Origin: Hymenobacter sp. DG01 | GTDB lineage: Bacteria; Bacteroidota; Bacteroidia; Cytophagales; Hymenobacteraceae | DNA: 64,000 nt | NCBI RefSeq assembly: GCF_006352025.1 | Contig: NZ_CP040936.1 | Span: forward strand, 620,001 to 684,000 | Reading direction: 5' to 3' | Shown here: positions 26,592-34,729 of the stretch, in pieces | Layout: every line of letters starts with the position of its first letter | Position numbering within the stretch: the first letter of the stretch is position 1 | Program-made: the position numbers and the translations under genes | Notes under the pieces: generated by a model | Told to the model about the DNA's origin: nothing | What the model saw: only the letters and a program-made list of their open reading frames with translations | Database searches by the model: none

Positions 26592-26705
26592 TCAGGGAAA
26601 CAGCCACTCGGCCAGCCAGGCGAACAGGTCGGCCAGCAGCCCATCCAGCAGCAGGTTGCCCAGCCAGTGCCAGAACGCTTTCAGAGTACCCAGCAAATCA
26701 ATCAT
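26592..26705 (-). CDS. 37-residue small amphipathic/membrane protein
   Basis: A short ORF starting at ATG 26705, overlapping by 8 nt the end of the preceding membrane-protein gene (stop at 26698-26700), suggesting translational coupling. The product starts MIDLLGTLKAFWHWLG and is built of Leu, Trp and Ala with few charges (ending LAEWLFP). It could be a small membrane-associated component of the flotillin cluster. Support is position and composition only. Confidence 0.5.
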   Translation of the reverse strand: MIDLLGTLKAFWHWLGNLLLDGLLADLFAWLAEWLFP

Positions 26706-27060
26706 GACGAATAGCGGGATTAAGCCGGAGCAGCGCGGCCAGCAACGGCCAGGCCAGCGCAGAATTATACTTGCCGTAGCGAACTTCCAGTCGGGCAGGC
26801 GACGGGGCCGGGGAGCTAAGCGGGGTGCGGACGGGCAATCTGGTACGGGGCATCTGCCCGGCCCGCAGGCCGCACACACTGGCTATTTCAGGGGCCGGAA
26901 GGGGGTAGCGGGGGCACAGCAATAACACGATCATAAGGGCTAGCGGCAAGACCAGCGGGAGGGCCGCCGCCCGGAACAGGAGGCCGACTACCCCTACCGC
27001 AAGCAGCAGAATGAAGCTGAACAGCCACCAGCCGTTTTTTAATTTAAACACCTGATTCAT
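26698..27060 (-). CDS. Small two-helix membrane protein of the flotillin cluster
   Basis: A 120-residue protein with two hydrophobic helices (LFSFILLLAVGVVGLLF, about 13-29, and ALPLVLPLALMIVLLLC, about 33-49) and a cytoplasmic-type C-terminal tail rich in Pro/Arg. No family recognised. It lies in a tight run of same-strand genes between the YqiJ-like and flotillin genes. Confidence 0.65.
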   Translation of the reverse strand: MNQVFKLKNGWWLFSFILLLAVGVVGLLFRAAALPLVLPLALMIVLLLCPRYPLPAPEIASVCGLRAGQMPRTRLPVRTPLSSPAPSPARLEVRYGKYNSALAWPLLAALLRLNPAIRHD

Positions 27061-27125
27061 AGTAGAAGCGCAAGTAACCGAAAAACCCGACGATTACCAG
27101 CGGTGGGCCGTTTTCGGTGGCCCGC

Positions 27126-27779
27126 TCAGGGCACTTCGTAAGCCTCAATGAGGTAGCAGCGCCCTTGCTCATCGTAGTCGATAATCAGGGCCGAGTCGCC
27201 TTTCTGCAGTTCCGGGGCCGGGGAAGCCAAACGCACGTTCAGCACCAGCGGGGCGCCCTGCCGCACCGGTACCCGGGCCTGGCCCAACCGCTCCCGGCTG
27301 GTGGGCAGCAGCACAGTACACACCCGGCCCACAGGCCGCAGGCCCGCATCGTGGTTTTTCTCCAGGCTGGCAAACAGGTGCACCAGGGGTGCCGTCAGCA
27401 GCTTGGCCAGCAGTAGGCTTGCTGGCAGCAGTGGTACCAGCAGCACCAGGCCCACCCCGAAGGAAGTGTTGCCGAGGTAGTAGTTCGTCAGGATGCTGCC
27501 CACCCATAAAGGCAGCACCACTAGGCTCACCAGCATCATCAGGGGCACCCGGCCCAGGTTGAAAAACGCCAGCACGTGGTTCAGCCATACTACGCCGCCG
27601 GTTTCGGTTGTGGGCGGGCCGTGGTGGCCCGCGTCGAAGACGTGGGTGGTATCCAGGTCCAGGGTTTTCATATCCAGCATCCCGGCCAGCACTGTAAGCC
27701 AGTACAGCAGCACAAACACCAGCAGGGCCGTGGGCAGCAGGTTGGGCGGGAGCAGGGCCGCGTGGAACAGGTCAGTCAT
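27126..27779 (-). CDS. YqiJ-like OB-fold membrane protein
   Basis: A 217-residue protein with hydrophobic helices at about 12-34, 68-90 and 100-125, then a C-terminal soluble OB/NfeD-like domain (about 140-217) with PVGRVCTVLLP, ARVPVRQGAPLVLNVRL and KGDSALIIDYDEQGRCYLIEAYEVP. YqiJ/NfeD-type proteins partner SPFH flotillins, which agrees with the flotillin gene about 700 nt downstream. Confidence 0.82.
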   Translation of the reverse strand: MTDLFHAALLPPNLLPTALLVFVLLYWLTVLAGMLDMKTLDLDTTHVFDAGHHGPPTTETGGVVWLNHVLAFFNLGRVPLMMLVSLVVLPLWVGSILTNYYLGNTSFGVGLVLLVPLLPASLLLAKLLTAPLVHLFASLEKNHDAGLRPVGRVCTVLLPTSRERLGQARVPVRQGAPLVLNVRLASPAPELQKGDSALIIDYDEQGRCYLIEAYEVP

Positions 27780-27857
27780 GGTAATACTAAAAGTGCGGGC
27801 CGCGTCGCGTTAGCGCATTTCAGGACGGAAAGAAGCGCAAAAGCCGGCAAAGCTCAA

Positions 27858-28079
27858 CTATACCCAGGAAGTGCCCTCCGCTGCCGGCTGCCGCAGCGCG
27901 TGGTTTTCCTGCTCCAGCCGCCGCATATAGCGGCTGACACCCACGCCGTATAAGGTGCTGCCAGCCACCAGCATCCTGACTACCGAGGCCGGCGGCAGCT
28001 GCTCAAACAGGCTCAGCAAAATAGCCGTGGTAAGCAGCGCCACGCCCATCCAGTGGAACAGTTTTTCGGTGGTATTCAT
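27858..28079 (-). CDS. Small membrane protein, PspC-like position
   Basis: A 73-residue protein with two probable membrane helices (WMGVALLTTAILLSLF and VRMLVAGSTLYGVGVSRYM) and a charged tail. It lies between the PspA and YqiJ-like genes on the same strand. Not recognised as a named family. Confidence 0.6.
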   Translation of the reverse strand: MNTTEKLFHWMGVALLTTAILLSLFEQLPPASVVRMLVAGSTLYGVGVSRYMRRLEQENHALRQPAAEGTSWV

Positions 28080-28221
28080 TGGGTTGGGGCTCTGAACAGG
28101 GGTAGGAAAATGCCGGGGCGGCAGAAGACGACGCCAGCGGAGCTTTTGGTGCGGCGTTACGGCGCTTTCATGGCCAGCGAATAACGGTTAGTGTCGGGCC
28201 TGCAGGTGCTGTCCGCGGCCT

Positions 28222-28923
28222 CTACAGGCCCAGCTTGGCCTTCAGGGCCTGCAGCTCGGTAGCAGCCTGGCTGCTGCCATCCTGCCCCAGGGCCTGGTTT
28301 ATTTCCTGCTCCAGCGACTTGCCCTGCTGGGCCAGCTGCCCGTACGACTCGGCCAGAGCCTCCTCGGTGGCTACTTTTTCCTTCATGCGCTCCAGCAGAG
28401 CCACCGTCCCCGACGAATCGAGCTGGGTGAGCTGCTGGTTGATGGTTTTAGTGGCCGTGCTCACCGTTACGCGGGCCTTGAGGGTGCGCAGCTCGTTATC
28501 CCACTGATTAATGGTGTGTTTTAGCTGCTGCACGTTCTGGTCGAGCTGCTGGGCCGAGGCCTCAAACCTGGCCTGGTCCTGGGTGGCGCGGTCGGCCTGG
28601 GCTTCGTGCTGGGTTTTCTGGCGCAGGGCCTCGGTAGCCAGGCGGTCGGCCTCGGCGGCCTCCAGCTCCTGGCGGCCGGCTTTCTGGAGCAGCAGCACGG
28701 CCTTGTTTTCATAGTCGAGGGCGCGGGTCCGCTCGGTGTCGGCCTCGTTGCGGCTCCGGATGGCCAGGGCTTTCACCTCAGCCAGGGCATGCAAGGCCTG
28801 GTCAAGGTCCTGGCGCAGGTCGCGCAGGGCCTGCTCGGTCATCTTAATCGGGTCTTCAAGCTGATTGACAGCGGAATGGGCTTCGGCTTGCCCGATTTTG
28901 AAAAGGCGGTTGAAGAGGTTCAT
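28222..28923 (-). CDS. PspA/IM30-family membrane-stress protein
   Basis: A 233-residue, almost entirely helical coiled-coil protein. The start MNLFNRLFKIGQAEAHSAVNQLEDPIKMTEQALRDLRQDL is typical of PspA/Vipp1, with an amphipathic N-terminal helix followed by the conserved EDPI/KM segment. These ESCRT-III-like proteins polymerise on damaged membrane. It belongs to the flotillin/YqiJ/ATPase cluster. Confidence 0.92.
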   Translation of the reverse strand: MNLFNRLFKIGQAEAHSAVNQLEDPIKMTEQALRDLRQDLDQALHALAEVKALAIRSRNEADTERTRALDYENKAVLLLQKAGRQELEAAEADRLATEALRQKTQHEAQADRATQDQARFEASAQQLDQNVQQLKHTINQWDNELRTLKARVTVSTATKTINQQLTQLDSSGTVALLERMKEKVATEEALAESYGQLAQQGKSLEQEINQALGQDGSSQAATELQALKAKLGL

Positions 28924-28962
28924 GGGGGTAGGGGTAGGGGGTGGGGGTAGGAACCTGGGGCC

Positions 28963-29038
28963 TTAGGTACTTGACTGACGGTTTTTCAAGCAGAGTGTCA
29001 TTGAACATCAACCAAGTCTCTAATCCGCTAAGTCCCCA
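28963..29038 (-). repeat. Third dispersed repeat family, copy 1
   Basis: Read on the minus strand it contains GGGGACTTAG, GATTAGAGACTTGGTTGATG and TTCAATGACACTC. The same pieces recur at 56085-56184. The edge of this copy encodes the end (GELGT) and TAG stop of the YbjN-like gene. Confidence 0.6.
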
Positions 29039-29447
29039 ACTCCCCAATTCCCGGTTTAGAAAAGGCAATTAGCTCGTCGCTGAACTCGCTGAGCAGCAGG
29101 GCCAGGGAGTTCAGCACGGCTTCCAGCTCGGGGCGGTCGAGGTGTTCCAGCTGCAGGGTGTCGCGGAAGATGACCTTACGGCCCGACTCGTCGAGCACAA
29201 AGGCGCCGTGGATGATGTCGCGGTTTTTCTGCAGCAGCACCCGGTACACCTCGCCGCTGGGGGCGGGCAGCTCCAGCAGGTACTGCTCCAGAATCAGGAG
29301 CGGGTCGCCGCAGCTGAGCACCAGGTTCTCAATGCCCAGATCCGGCTTGCTGGCCACCAGCAGGTTACTGTTTTCCTGTTGGTAGCGCAGCTCGAACCCT
29401 AGTTCCAGCAGATAGGTCCGGATAAGATGATAGTAGCGGTTGGCCAT
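29028..29447 (-). CDS. YbjN-like (T3S-chaperone-fold) protein
   Basis: The start is placed at ATG 29447 (MANRYYHLIRTYL), giving 139 residues. The pattern of an N-terminal helix, strands (NLVLSCGDPLLILEQYLLELP) and a C-terminal helix (LEAVLNSLALLLSEFSDELIAFS) fits YbjN/type III chaperone-like proteins that accompany PspA clusters. It is the first gene of the minus-strand cluster and divergent from the XRE/S24 regulator. Its last codons and stop appear to come from a dispersed repeat. Confidence 0.75.
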   Translation of the reverse strand: MANRYYHLIRTYLLELGFELRYQQENSNLLVASKPDLGIENLVLSCGDPLLILEQYLLELPAPSGEVYRVLLQKNRDIIHGAFVLDESGRKVIFRDTLQLEHLDRPELEAVLNSLALLLSEFSDELIAFSKPGIGELGT

Positions 29448-29560
29448 CGGAGCGGGGGGTAGGAGAGAGAAGGTAGATAGCAAATGGAAGCAGGTAGCTC
29501 AAAAAAATAGCAGTCGCTGAAACCGAAGTGCAAAGGTTTGTAGTAGCTTTACGATGCAAT

Positions 29561-29596
29561 CATACGGAAAGTTTGATATGTGCTCAAAGTTTGAGC
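29561..29596 (+). promoter_or_regulatory. Candidate operator pair of the XRE/S24 regulator
   Basis: A perfect odd palindrome GCTCAAAGTTTGAGC (29582-29596) is preceded 18 nt upstream by a related half-conserved site around GAAAGTTTGA (29567-29576). It lies 20-55 nt before the regulator ATG in the divergent intergenic region, so it is probably the autoregulatory operator and may also control the flotillin cluster. Confidence 0.6.
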
Positions 29597-29615
29597 GAAT
29601 AATTTTTTTGACTGC

Positions 29616-30386
29616 ATGTCGTACGTAGGAAAAAATATCCGCAAGATCAGAACGGTTAAAAAGCTGAGTCAGGCTGCTTTTGCGGAATTGTTTGGGTTGG
29701 CGCGGCCTAGCGTGGGCGCATACGAGGAGGGAAGATCAGAGCCAAAAATGGAAACGCTGATTCAGATTGCTCAGCATTTTGGCCTCTCCGTAGATCTGTT
29801 GCTCACCAAAGAGCTTACCGTAAATGATCTCTACGGTTTTGAGCAATATCAGCAAACCCTACTAACTACCCCCGCCGCTCCTGAGCGGGCCGCTTCCGAC
29901 CAGGACCAGCGCCTGACGCCTTTCGTGCCCGCCGCTCAGCTGCTGGAGTACATTGTGCGCCACCACGACCTCGCGTACATCGACGCGCTGCCTTCCCTCA
30001 CATTTCCGCATCAGCTTGGGCCCGCCACCCGCGCCTTTGAGCTGCACGGAGCCGACATGCAGCCCACCCTGCGCCACCAGGACGTGCTGCTGACCTGCAT
30101 CGTGGATAAAACAACGTTGCGCCTGAAGGCCGGGCGAGTGTACGCCCTGGTGCTGCAGAACCGGCTGCTGGTGCGGCGCCTGCAGGAGCATCGCTCCGAC
30201 AACACCCTGCGTCTGCGCGCCGACAACCCCGATTACCCAGTACAGGACCTGCCCTTCGTGGATGTGCTGGAGGTGTGGGAGGTGCAGGGCGTGTTCAGCA
30301 CCCACCTGCGGCCGCCAGCCCTAGTAGAAGAGCGTGTGACGCGGCTGGAGCGCCAGGTAGAGGAGCTGCTGGCCCGGCTGGGGTAG
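29616..30386 (+). CDS. XRE-family regulator with LexA/S24-like C-terminal domain
   Basis: A 256-residue regulator. The N-terminal XRE helix-turn-helix is IRKIRTVKKLSQAAFAELFGLARPSVGAYEEGRSEPKMETL (about 8-48). The C-terminal half (about 130-230) has an S24/LexA-like beta fold with FELHGADMQPTLRHQDVLL and GRVYALVLQNRLLVRRLQ, where LHGADM replaces the usual GDSM nucleophile motif. So it may be a non-cleaving sensor. A short C-terminal coiled coil ends it. Divergent from the flotillin/PspA cluster. Confidence 0.85.
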   Translation: MSYVGKNIRKIRTVKKLSQAAFAELFGLARPSVGAYEEGRSEPKMETLIQIAQHFGLSVDLLLTKELTVNDLYGFEQYQQTLLTTPAAPERAASDQDQRLTPFVPAAQLLEYIVRHHDLAYIDALPSLTFPHQLGPATRAFELHGADMQPTLRHQDVLLTCIVDKTTLRLKAGRVYALVLQNRLLVRRLQEHRSDNTLRLRADNPDYPVQDLPFVDVLEVWEVQGVFSTHLRPPALVEERVTRLERQVEELLARLG

Positions 30387-30389
30387 GCG

Positions 30390-30863
30390 CTAACGCCCGG
30401 TGACCTTCAGGGTAGTGCCGATGGCGGACCACTCCTCTTCCAGCTCGGCCTCTGCCACGGGGTTGTACTGGCCCACCAGCCAGTCGAGGGCCGGCGGCAG
30501 GTGGTGAAAAAACTGAATATCGTAGTGCATCAAATGGCGCCCCAGGTGAATCAGGCTTTCCACTACCAGCTGGTTGTACACGTCGCGGGCGGGCAGCACC
30601 AGGCCCACCTGCTGCAGGGCCGGCACCGACACGCGCGGCATCCATTGGGTGGTCAGCCACATCTGGTCCTCGATGCTGATGGAGGGCAGCTCGTGGAGGT
30701 CAATAATAAAATCCCGAACGTCTCCTTGTTCCAGCAGGTAGGCCACCGAGTTCAGGCTGGTCTGAAAGCGCGCCATGCTGTGCGTGTCTGCCCGCCATTG
30801 AATCCGAAGAAAAGCGACTTCCGGCGAATACTGAGCAATAAAATCGAACAAGGATAAGATCAT
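30390..30863 (-). CDS. Hypothetical protein, possibly STAS-like fold
   Basis: The start is placed at ATG 30863 (MILSLFDFIAQYSPEVAFLRIQ), giving 157 residues. Alternating strands and helices, including FIIDLHELPSISIEDQMWLTTQWMP and HYDIQFFHHLPPALDWL, recall SpoIIAA/STAS-like single-domain proteins common in Cytophagales, but I cannot assign it firmly. Convergent with the XRE regulator, with 3 nt between the stops. Confidence 0.6.
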   Translation of the reverse strand: MILSLFDFIAQYSPEVAFLRIQWRADTHSMARFQTSLNSVAYLLEQGDVRDFIIDLHELPSISIEDQMWLTTQWMPRVSVPALQQVGLVLPARDVYNQLVVESLIHLGRHLMHYDIQFFHHLPPALDWLVGQYNPVAEAELEEEWSAIGTTLKVTGR

Positions 30864-31004
30864 GGAGAGCGGCAGGTGTACCAAGGCCGGGCAGCCACTT
30901 ACGCTAACACCAGGCAAACGGATTTAGCGCGAGGCGCGATATTTCGCCCCACCGTCCGGGTACCCGCCGCCCCAATTCGCGGCCGGGCCGCATCTTTGCG
31001 GTTA

Positions 31005-31898
31005 ATGACGACATCTGTTCCCGGCCCCGCTGCCTCGCCGCGCTACCCTTCGCCCCCGCCCGCCATCCGCTATCTGCGCCTGAAGTTTCGGCTGCTGGCG
31101 GCTATATCCACGGAGCTGGCCTTCGGGGCTGCCTGGAAGCTGTTCACCTCGCCGCGCCGGCTGCCGGAAAAGAAGTGGGAGCCGGCTGCTCTGGTCGGCG
31201 CCCGGCACTTTGGGGTAGCCACCGCCCGCGGCCACGTGGCGGCGTATGAGTGGAACCCGGCGGGCCGCCGTACCGTGCTGCTGGTGCACGGCTGGGAGCA
31301 CCGGGCCAGTTTCTGGGGCTACATGGCCCGGGAGCTGGCGGCGGCCGGGTTTCGGGTGGTGGCTCTGGATGCGCCGGCTCACGGAGCCTCGGCTGGTACG
31401 CGCGTGACCCTGCCTGCCTACGCCCGCGCCGTGCAGGCCGTGGCCGATGAGCTGGGCGAAGTGTACGGGGTAGTGGCCCACTCCCTGGGCGGGGCGGCCA
31501 CGGCCGGGGTGCCGGTGCGCTTCAACAAGGAAAAAGGTGGCGTGCTGCCCCGGCTGGTTTTGCTGGCCGTGCCCGGTAGCACCACGGCCGTGGCCCGGCG
31601 CTTCGCTCAGCTGCTGCAGCTGTCCCCGGCCGTGGTAGCGCGCATGAACCGCTACGTACGCGAGCAGCACGGCCGCGACGCCGAGAGCTTCAGCCTGATC
31701 CACACCGGCCGCACCTTGCCCGTGGGCAGGGCCCTGCTGCTGCACGACCACGACGACGCCAGCATACCCTTTGCCGAGGCCCAGGAAATTGCAGGCAGCT
31801 GGCCCGGCCTCGACTTCCGGCCTACCTCGGGCCTGGGTCACAACCGCATTATGCGCGACCCCGGCGTTATCGGGCAGGTAGTAGAGTTTCTGGGCTGA
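31005..31898 (+). CDS. Alpha/beta-hydrolase
   Basis: The start is placed at ATG 31005, giving 297 residues. The alpha/beta-hydrolase core has oxyanion-region VLLVHGWEHRASFWGYMARELA, nucleophile elbow AHSLGGAAT (Ser about 158), acid-loop LLLHDHDDASIPF and catalytic His in SGLGHNRIM near the C-terminus. An ATCTTTG box (CATCTTTG) lies only 7 nt before the ATG, so the mRNA may be almost leaderless. Substrate unknown. Confidence 0.88.
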   Translation: MTTSVPGPAASPRYPSPPPAIRYLRLKFRLLAAISTELAFGAAWKLFTSPRRLPEKKWEPAALVGARHFGVATARGHVAAYEWNPAGRRTVLLVHGWEHRASFWGYMARELAAAGFRVVALDAPAHGASAGTRVTLPAYARAVQAVADELGEVYGVVAHSLGGAATAGVPVRFNKEKGGVLPRLVLLAVPGSTTAVARRFAQLLQLSPAVVARMNRYVREQHGRDAESFSLIHTGRTLPVGRALLLHDHDDASIPFAEAQEIAGSWPGLDFRPTSGLGHNRIMRDPGVIGQVVEFLG

Positions 31899-32003
31899 TG
31901 CCGGCGCGCCGGTTTTTTGCGTAGGCATACCTGGCCTCAGCGGCCGGCGGCTTTCTGAACCCTCTTTACCGGCTGACGCAGGTTGGCTGCTACCCCCTAA
32001 CCA

Positions 32004-33458
32004 ATGCGCAACCCCGAATACGATGCCGTGGTGGTAGGCTCCGGGCCCAACGGGCTGGCGGCAGCCATTGAGCTGCAGCAGGCCGGCCTGGCCGTGCTCC
32101 TGCTGGAAGGCAGCCAGCAGCTGGGCGGCGGCCTGCGCACCTCGGAGCTGACGCTGCCGGGTTTTCGCCACGATGTCTGCTCGGCCATTCACCCGCTGGC
32201 GGCCGGCTCGCCCTTCCTGCAAACCCTGCCCCTGGCCCAATACGGCCTGGAGTATTGTACGCCACCCGTGGCCGCGGCCCACCCCTTCGATGACGGTCGG
32301 GCTGCGGCTGTGCTCAACAGCCTGCCCGAAACCGCCCGCCGCCTGGGGCCCGATGAGCGGGCGTACCGGCAGCTGCTGGAGCCCCTGGTAGCAGCCTGGC
32401 CGGGGCTGGCAAATGATGTGCTGGGGCCCCTGCAGCTGCCCCGTCACCCCCTGGATATGGCCCGGTTCGGCCTCTCGGCCCTGCAGCCCGCTACCTGGCT
32501 AACCAAACGATTTCAGACCCGGGAAGCTCGGGGACTATTTGCCGGTATGGCCGCTCACGCCATTCAGCCGCTTACTAACCTGACTACCTCCGCCATTGGG
32601 CTGGTGCTGCTCACGGCCGCCCACCGCCGGGGCTGGCCCCTGCCCAAAGGCGGCTCCCAGGCCATTGCCGATGCCCTGGTGGCGCACTTCCGGGCCCTGG
32701 GCGGCACCGTGGAAACGGGCACCTACATCCGCTCCTTAAGCCAGCTGCCGCCCGCCAAAGCAGTGCTCCTGGACGTAACACCGGCCCAGTTGCTCCAGAT
32801 TGCCGGCCACAGCCTGTCGGCGGTGTACCAGTGGCAGCTGCGGCGCTACCGCTACGGCATGGGCGTGTTCAAGATAGATTGGGCCCTGGACGGTCCGATT
32901 CCATTCACGGCCGAAGAATGCCGACAAGCCGGTACCGTACACCTGGGCGGCACCCTGGAAGAAATTAACGCTAGCGAAGCCGCCGCCTCGCGCGGCCACC
33001 ACCCCGAGCGGCCCTTCGTGCTGCTGGCCCAGCAGAGCCTCTTTGATGCTACCCGCGCCCCCGCCGGCAAGCACACGGCCTGGGCCTACTGTCACGTCCC
33101 GAACGGCTCCACTACAGATATGACAGACGCCATTGAGCGTCAGGTGGAGCGGTTTGCTCCCGGCTTCCGGGACCGAATCATCGGGCGGCATACATTTAAC
33201 ACGCGTCAGCTCGAAGCCTACAACCCTAACTACGTAGGGGGCGACATCAACGGCGGCCTGCTGGATGTAACGCAGCTGTTTACCCGTCCGGCACTGCGGG
33301 CCTCGTCCTACCGCACCTCTAAGCCGGGGCTTTATCTCTGCTCCTCGGCTACCCCGCCCGGTGGCGGCGTGCACGGCATGTGCGGCTACCACGCCGCCTG
33401 CCAAGCCCTCCACGACGTGTTTCACCTTCGGGCCAGTTCGCTTTACCAGGAGGGGTAG
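32004..33458 (+). CDS. FAD-dependent phytoene-desaturase-like oxidoreductase
   Basis: A 484-residue FAD/NAD(P)-binding amine-oxidase/phytoene-dehydrogenase-like protein. The dinucleotide-binding VVVGSGPNGLAAAIELQQAGLAVLLLEG is at the N-terminus, followed by LGGGLRTSELTLPGFRHDVCSAIHP. The C-terminal FAD motif is GLYLCSSATPPGGGVHGMCGYHAA. It resembles the CrtI-like/pyridine nucleotide-disulfide-oxidoreductase-domain group rather than a defined carotenoid enzyme, and no crt genes are nearby. Confidence 0.88.
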   Translation: MRNPEYDAVVVGSGPNGLAAAIELQQAGLAVLLLEGSQQLGGGLRTSELTLPGFRHDVCSAIHPLAAGSPFLQTLPLAQYGLEYCTPPVAAAHPFDDGRAAAVLNSLPETARRLGPDERAYRQLLEPLVAAWPGLANDVLGPLQLPRHPLDMARFGLSALQPATWLTKRFQTREARGLFAGMAAHAIQPLTNLTTSAIGLVLLTAAHRRGWPLPKGGSQAIADALVAHFRALGGTVETGTYIRSLSQLPPAKAVLLDVTPAQLLQIAGHSLSAVYQWQLRRYRYGMGVFKIDWALDGPIPFTAEECRQAGTVHLGGTLEEINASEAAASRGHHPERPFVLLAQQSLFDATRAPAGKHTAWAYCHVPNGSTTDMTDAIERQVERFAPGFRDRIIGRHTFNTRQLEAYNPNYVGGDINGGLLDVTQLFTRPALRASSYRTSKPGLYLCSSATPPGGGVHGMCGYHAACQALHDVFHLRASSLYQEG

Positions 33459-33510
33459 GGGCATGACTTATCAGGCTGCGCGGCGACAATTCCAATCCAC
33501 AGTTTAGAAA

Positions 33511-33538
33511 CTGCCGGAGTACTGTGCTTTTCCGGCAG
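33511..33538 (-). terminator. Hairpin terminator between convergent genes
   Basis: An 8-bp stem CTGCCGGA/TCCGGCAG with a T-containing tail on the minus strand (TTTCT). It lies just after the J-domain gene stop and could serve both convergent genes. Confidence 0.6.
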
Positions 33539-33540
33539 CG

Positions 33541-34560
33541 CTAAATCGTTTCGTGGCCTTCGGCGGCCAGTTCGCGCAGTACCTGGCGCAGGCCTTCCGG
33601 TTCCTGCATCAGCCGGTGGATATGGGTCAGGTACTCGGCTTCGGCGCGCAGGTGGCGCTTGAGCTGGCGAATTTCCTGCTCCCGCTTCTTGCCGGTGCTC
33701 CCCATAAAGCCGTTTTCGCCGAATTTCAGGGCGTTGAGCTGCTGCTTTAGCTCCGTTGTCTGCTGGTGCAGGGCCTGGGTGTAGCGCGTAAGTACGTCCT
33801 CGTCGGTAGCCTCGGTGGGGCCGGTTTCGGAGAGCAGTTGCAGTAGGGTGTAGAGGTCGTTGGTTTCGTAGGCTTCCGTGATGCGCTGCATCAGGACGGT
33901 TTTCTGCGCTTGCGCGGCCGGGTCGCGGGCCAGGTCGGGGTGATGGATGCGGGCCAGCTGGCGGTAGAGGGCTTTGGTATTGGAAAGCAGGCGCTGCTGC
34001 TGCTCGCGGGCCTCCTGAGCGGCGGCTTCTTCGGCGCGTTGGGCCTTTGTTTTGCGGCGGGCGCGGGCGTGCGCGGCGGCCTGCTCATGGGGTGGCAGGT
34101 GGGGGTCGATGGCAGGGGTAGGGGCTGGAGCTTCGGCCGCCGGAGCATCGTCGTCATAGTCGTCCACGCGGCGGCGCGGGCCGTATTTGCGCAGCATGTC
34201 CTCGGCATCTTCCCCGAACCGGTCCTGCAGGGCCCGCGCGTTGCCCAGAATTACCTCCTGAATCTGGCGGTGCTCCAGGCGGCTGAAGTAGTCGAGCAGC
34301 AGCGCTTCTTCCAGCGGCCCGAACAGGGCTCGACGGGCTTCCACTACTGTGGCCGCGACCGGGCCTACCTGCTGCCAATAGCGGCGGCGCGCCTCAGCCT
34401 GCTCCTGGCGCAGCTCGCGCAGGCGCTGCCGCAGCCCTTCCACCTGCTCCACCGCCGCCCGAAAGGCCTGCTGGGCCGGCGTGCCCGGTGCTTGTTCGGG
34501 CACCGGAACGGGCAGGGCATTGGCGGCGGGTAGGTCGGTAGCGGGGTTGTGCAGGTTCAT
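33541..34560 (-). CDS. J-domain-like coiled-coil protein
   Basis: The start is placed at ATG 34560 (MNLHNPATDLP), giving 339 residues. The central and C-terminal part contains LLSNTKALYRQLARIHHPDLARDPAAQ, a J-domain core in which the HPD motif is intact, preceded by a charged coiled coil and followed by long helices (LHQQTTELKQQLNALKF). Probably a DnaK co-chaperone-like or scaffold protein. A perfect TACCTTTG box ends 4 nt before the ATG, suggesting a leaderless transcript. Confidence 0.75.
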   Translation of the reverse strand: MNLHNPATDLPAANALPVPVPEQAPGTPAQQAFRAAVEQVEGLRQRLRELRQEQAEARRRYWQQVGPVAATVVEARRALFGPLEEALLLDYFSRLEHRQIQEVILGNARALQDRFGEDAEDMLRKYGPRRRVDDYDDDAPAAEAPAPTPAIDPHLPPHEQAAAHARARRKTKAQRAEEAAAQEAREQQQRLLSNTKALYRQLARIHHPDLARDPAAQAQKTVLMQRITEAYETNDLYTLLQLLSETGPTEATDEDVLTRYTQALHQQTTELKQQLNALKFGENGFMGSTGKKREQEIRQLKRHLRAEAEYLTHIHRLMQEPEGLRQVLRELAAEGHETI

Positions 34561-34603
34561 AGAACAAAGGTAGGGCCGGATGTACCTATGGCATCTTTGT
34601 AGT

Positions 34604-34729
34604 ATGAGCAAGAAGCGTAAAAAATCGCCCTATCACCACCCTCAGATTTCTTCCAATCACTAGTACTGGGATCTGTTCCTAGCCACAAAAGCTGTCTTCT
34701 TAGTTCTATTGCTGCTATTTATCTGGTGA
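34604..34729 (+). pseudogene. Small membrane-protein gene with in-frame TAG
   Basis: ATG 34604 opens MSKKRKKSPYHHPQISSNH, then TAG (34661-34663). The same frame continues YWDLFLATKAVFLVLL... to TGA at 34727-34729, a basic N-terminus followed by a single membrane helix. A CATCTTTG box lies 7 nt before the ATG. The simplest reading is a 41-codon membrane protein gene inactivated by a nonsense change (for example CAG to TAG). Read-through or a sequencing error are alternatives. Confidence 0.6.
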
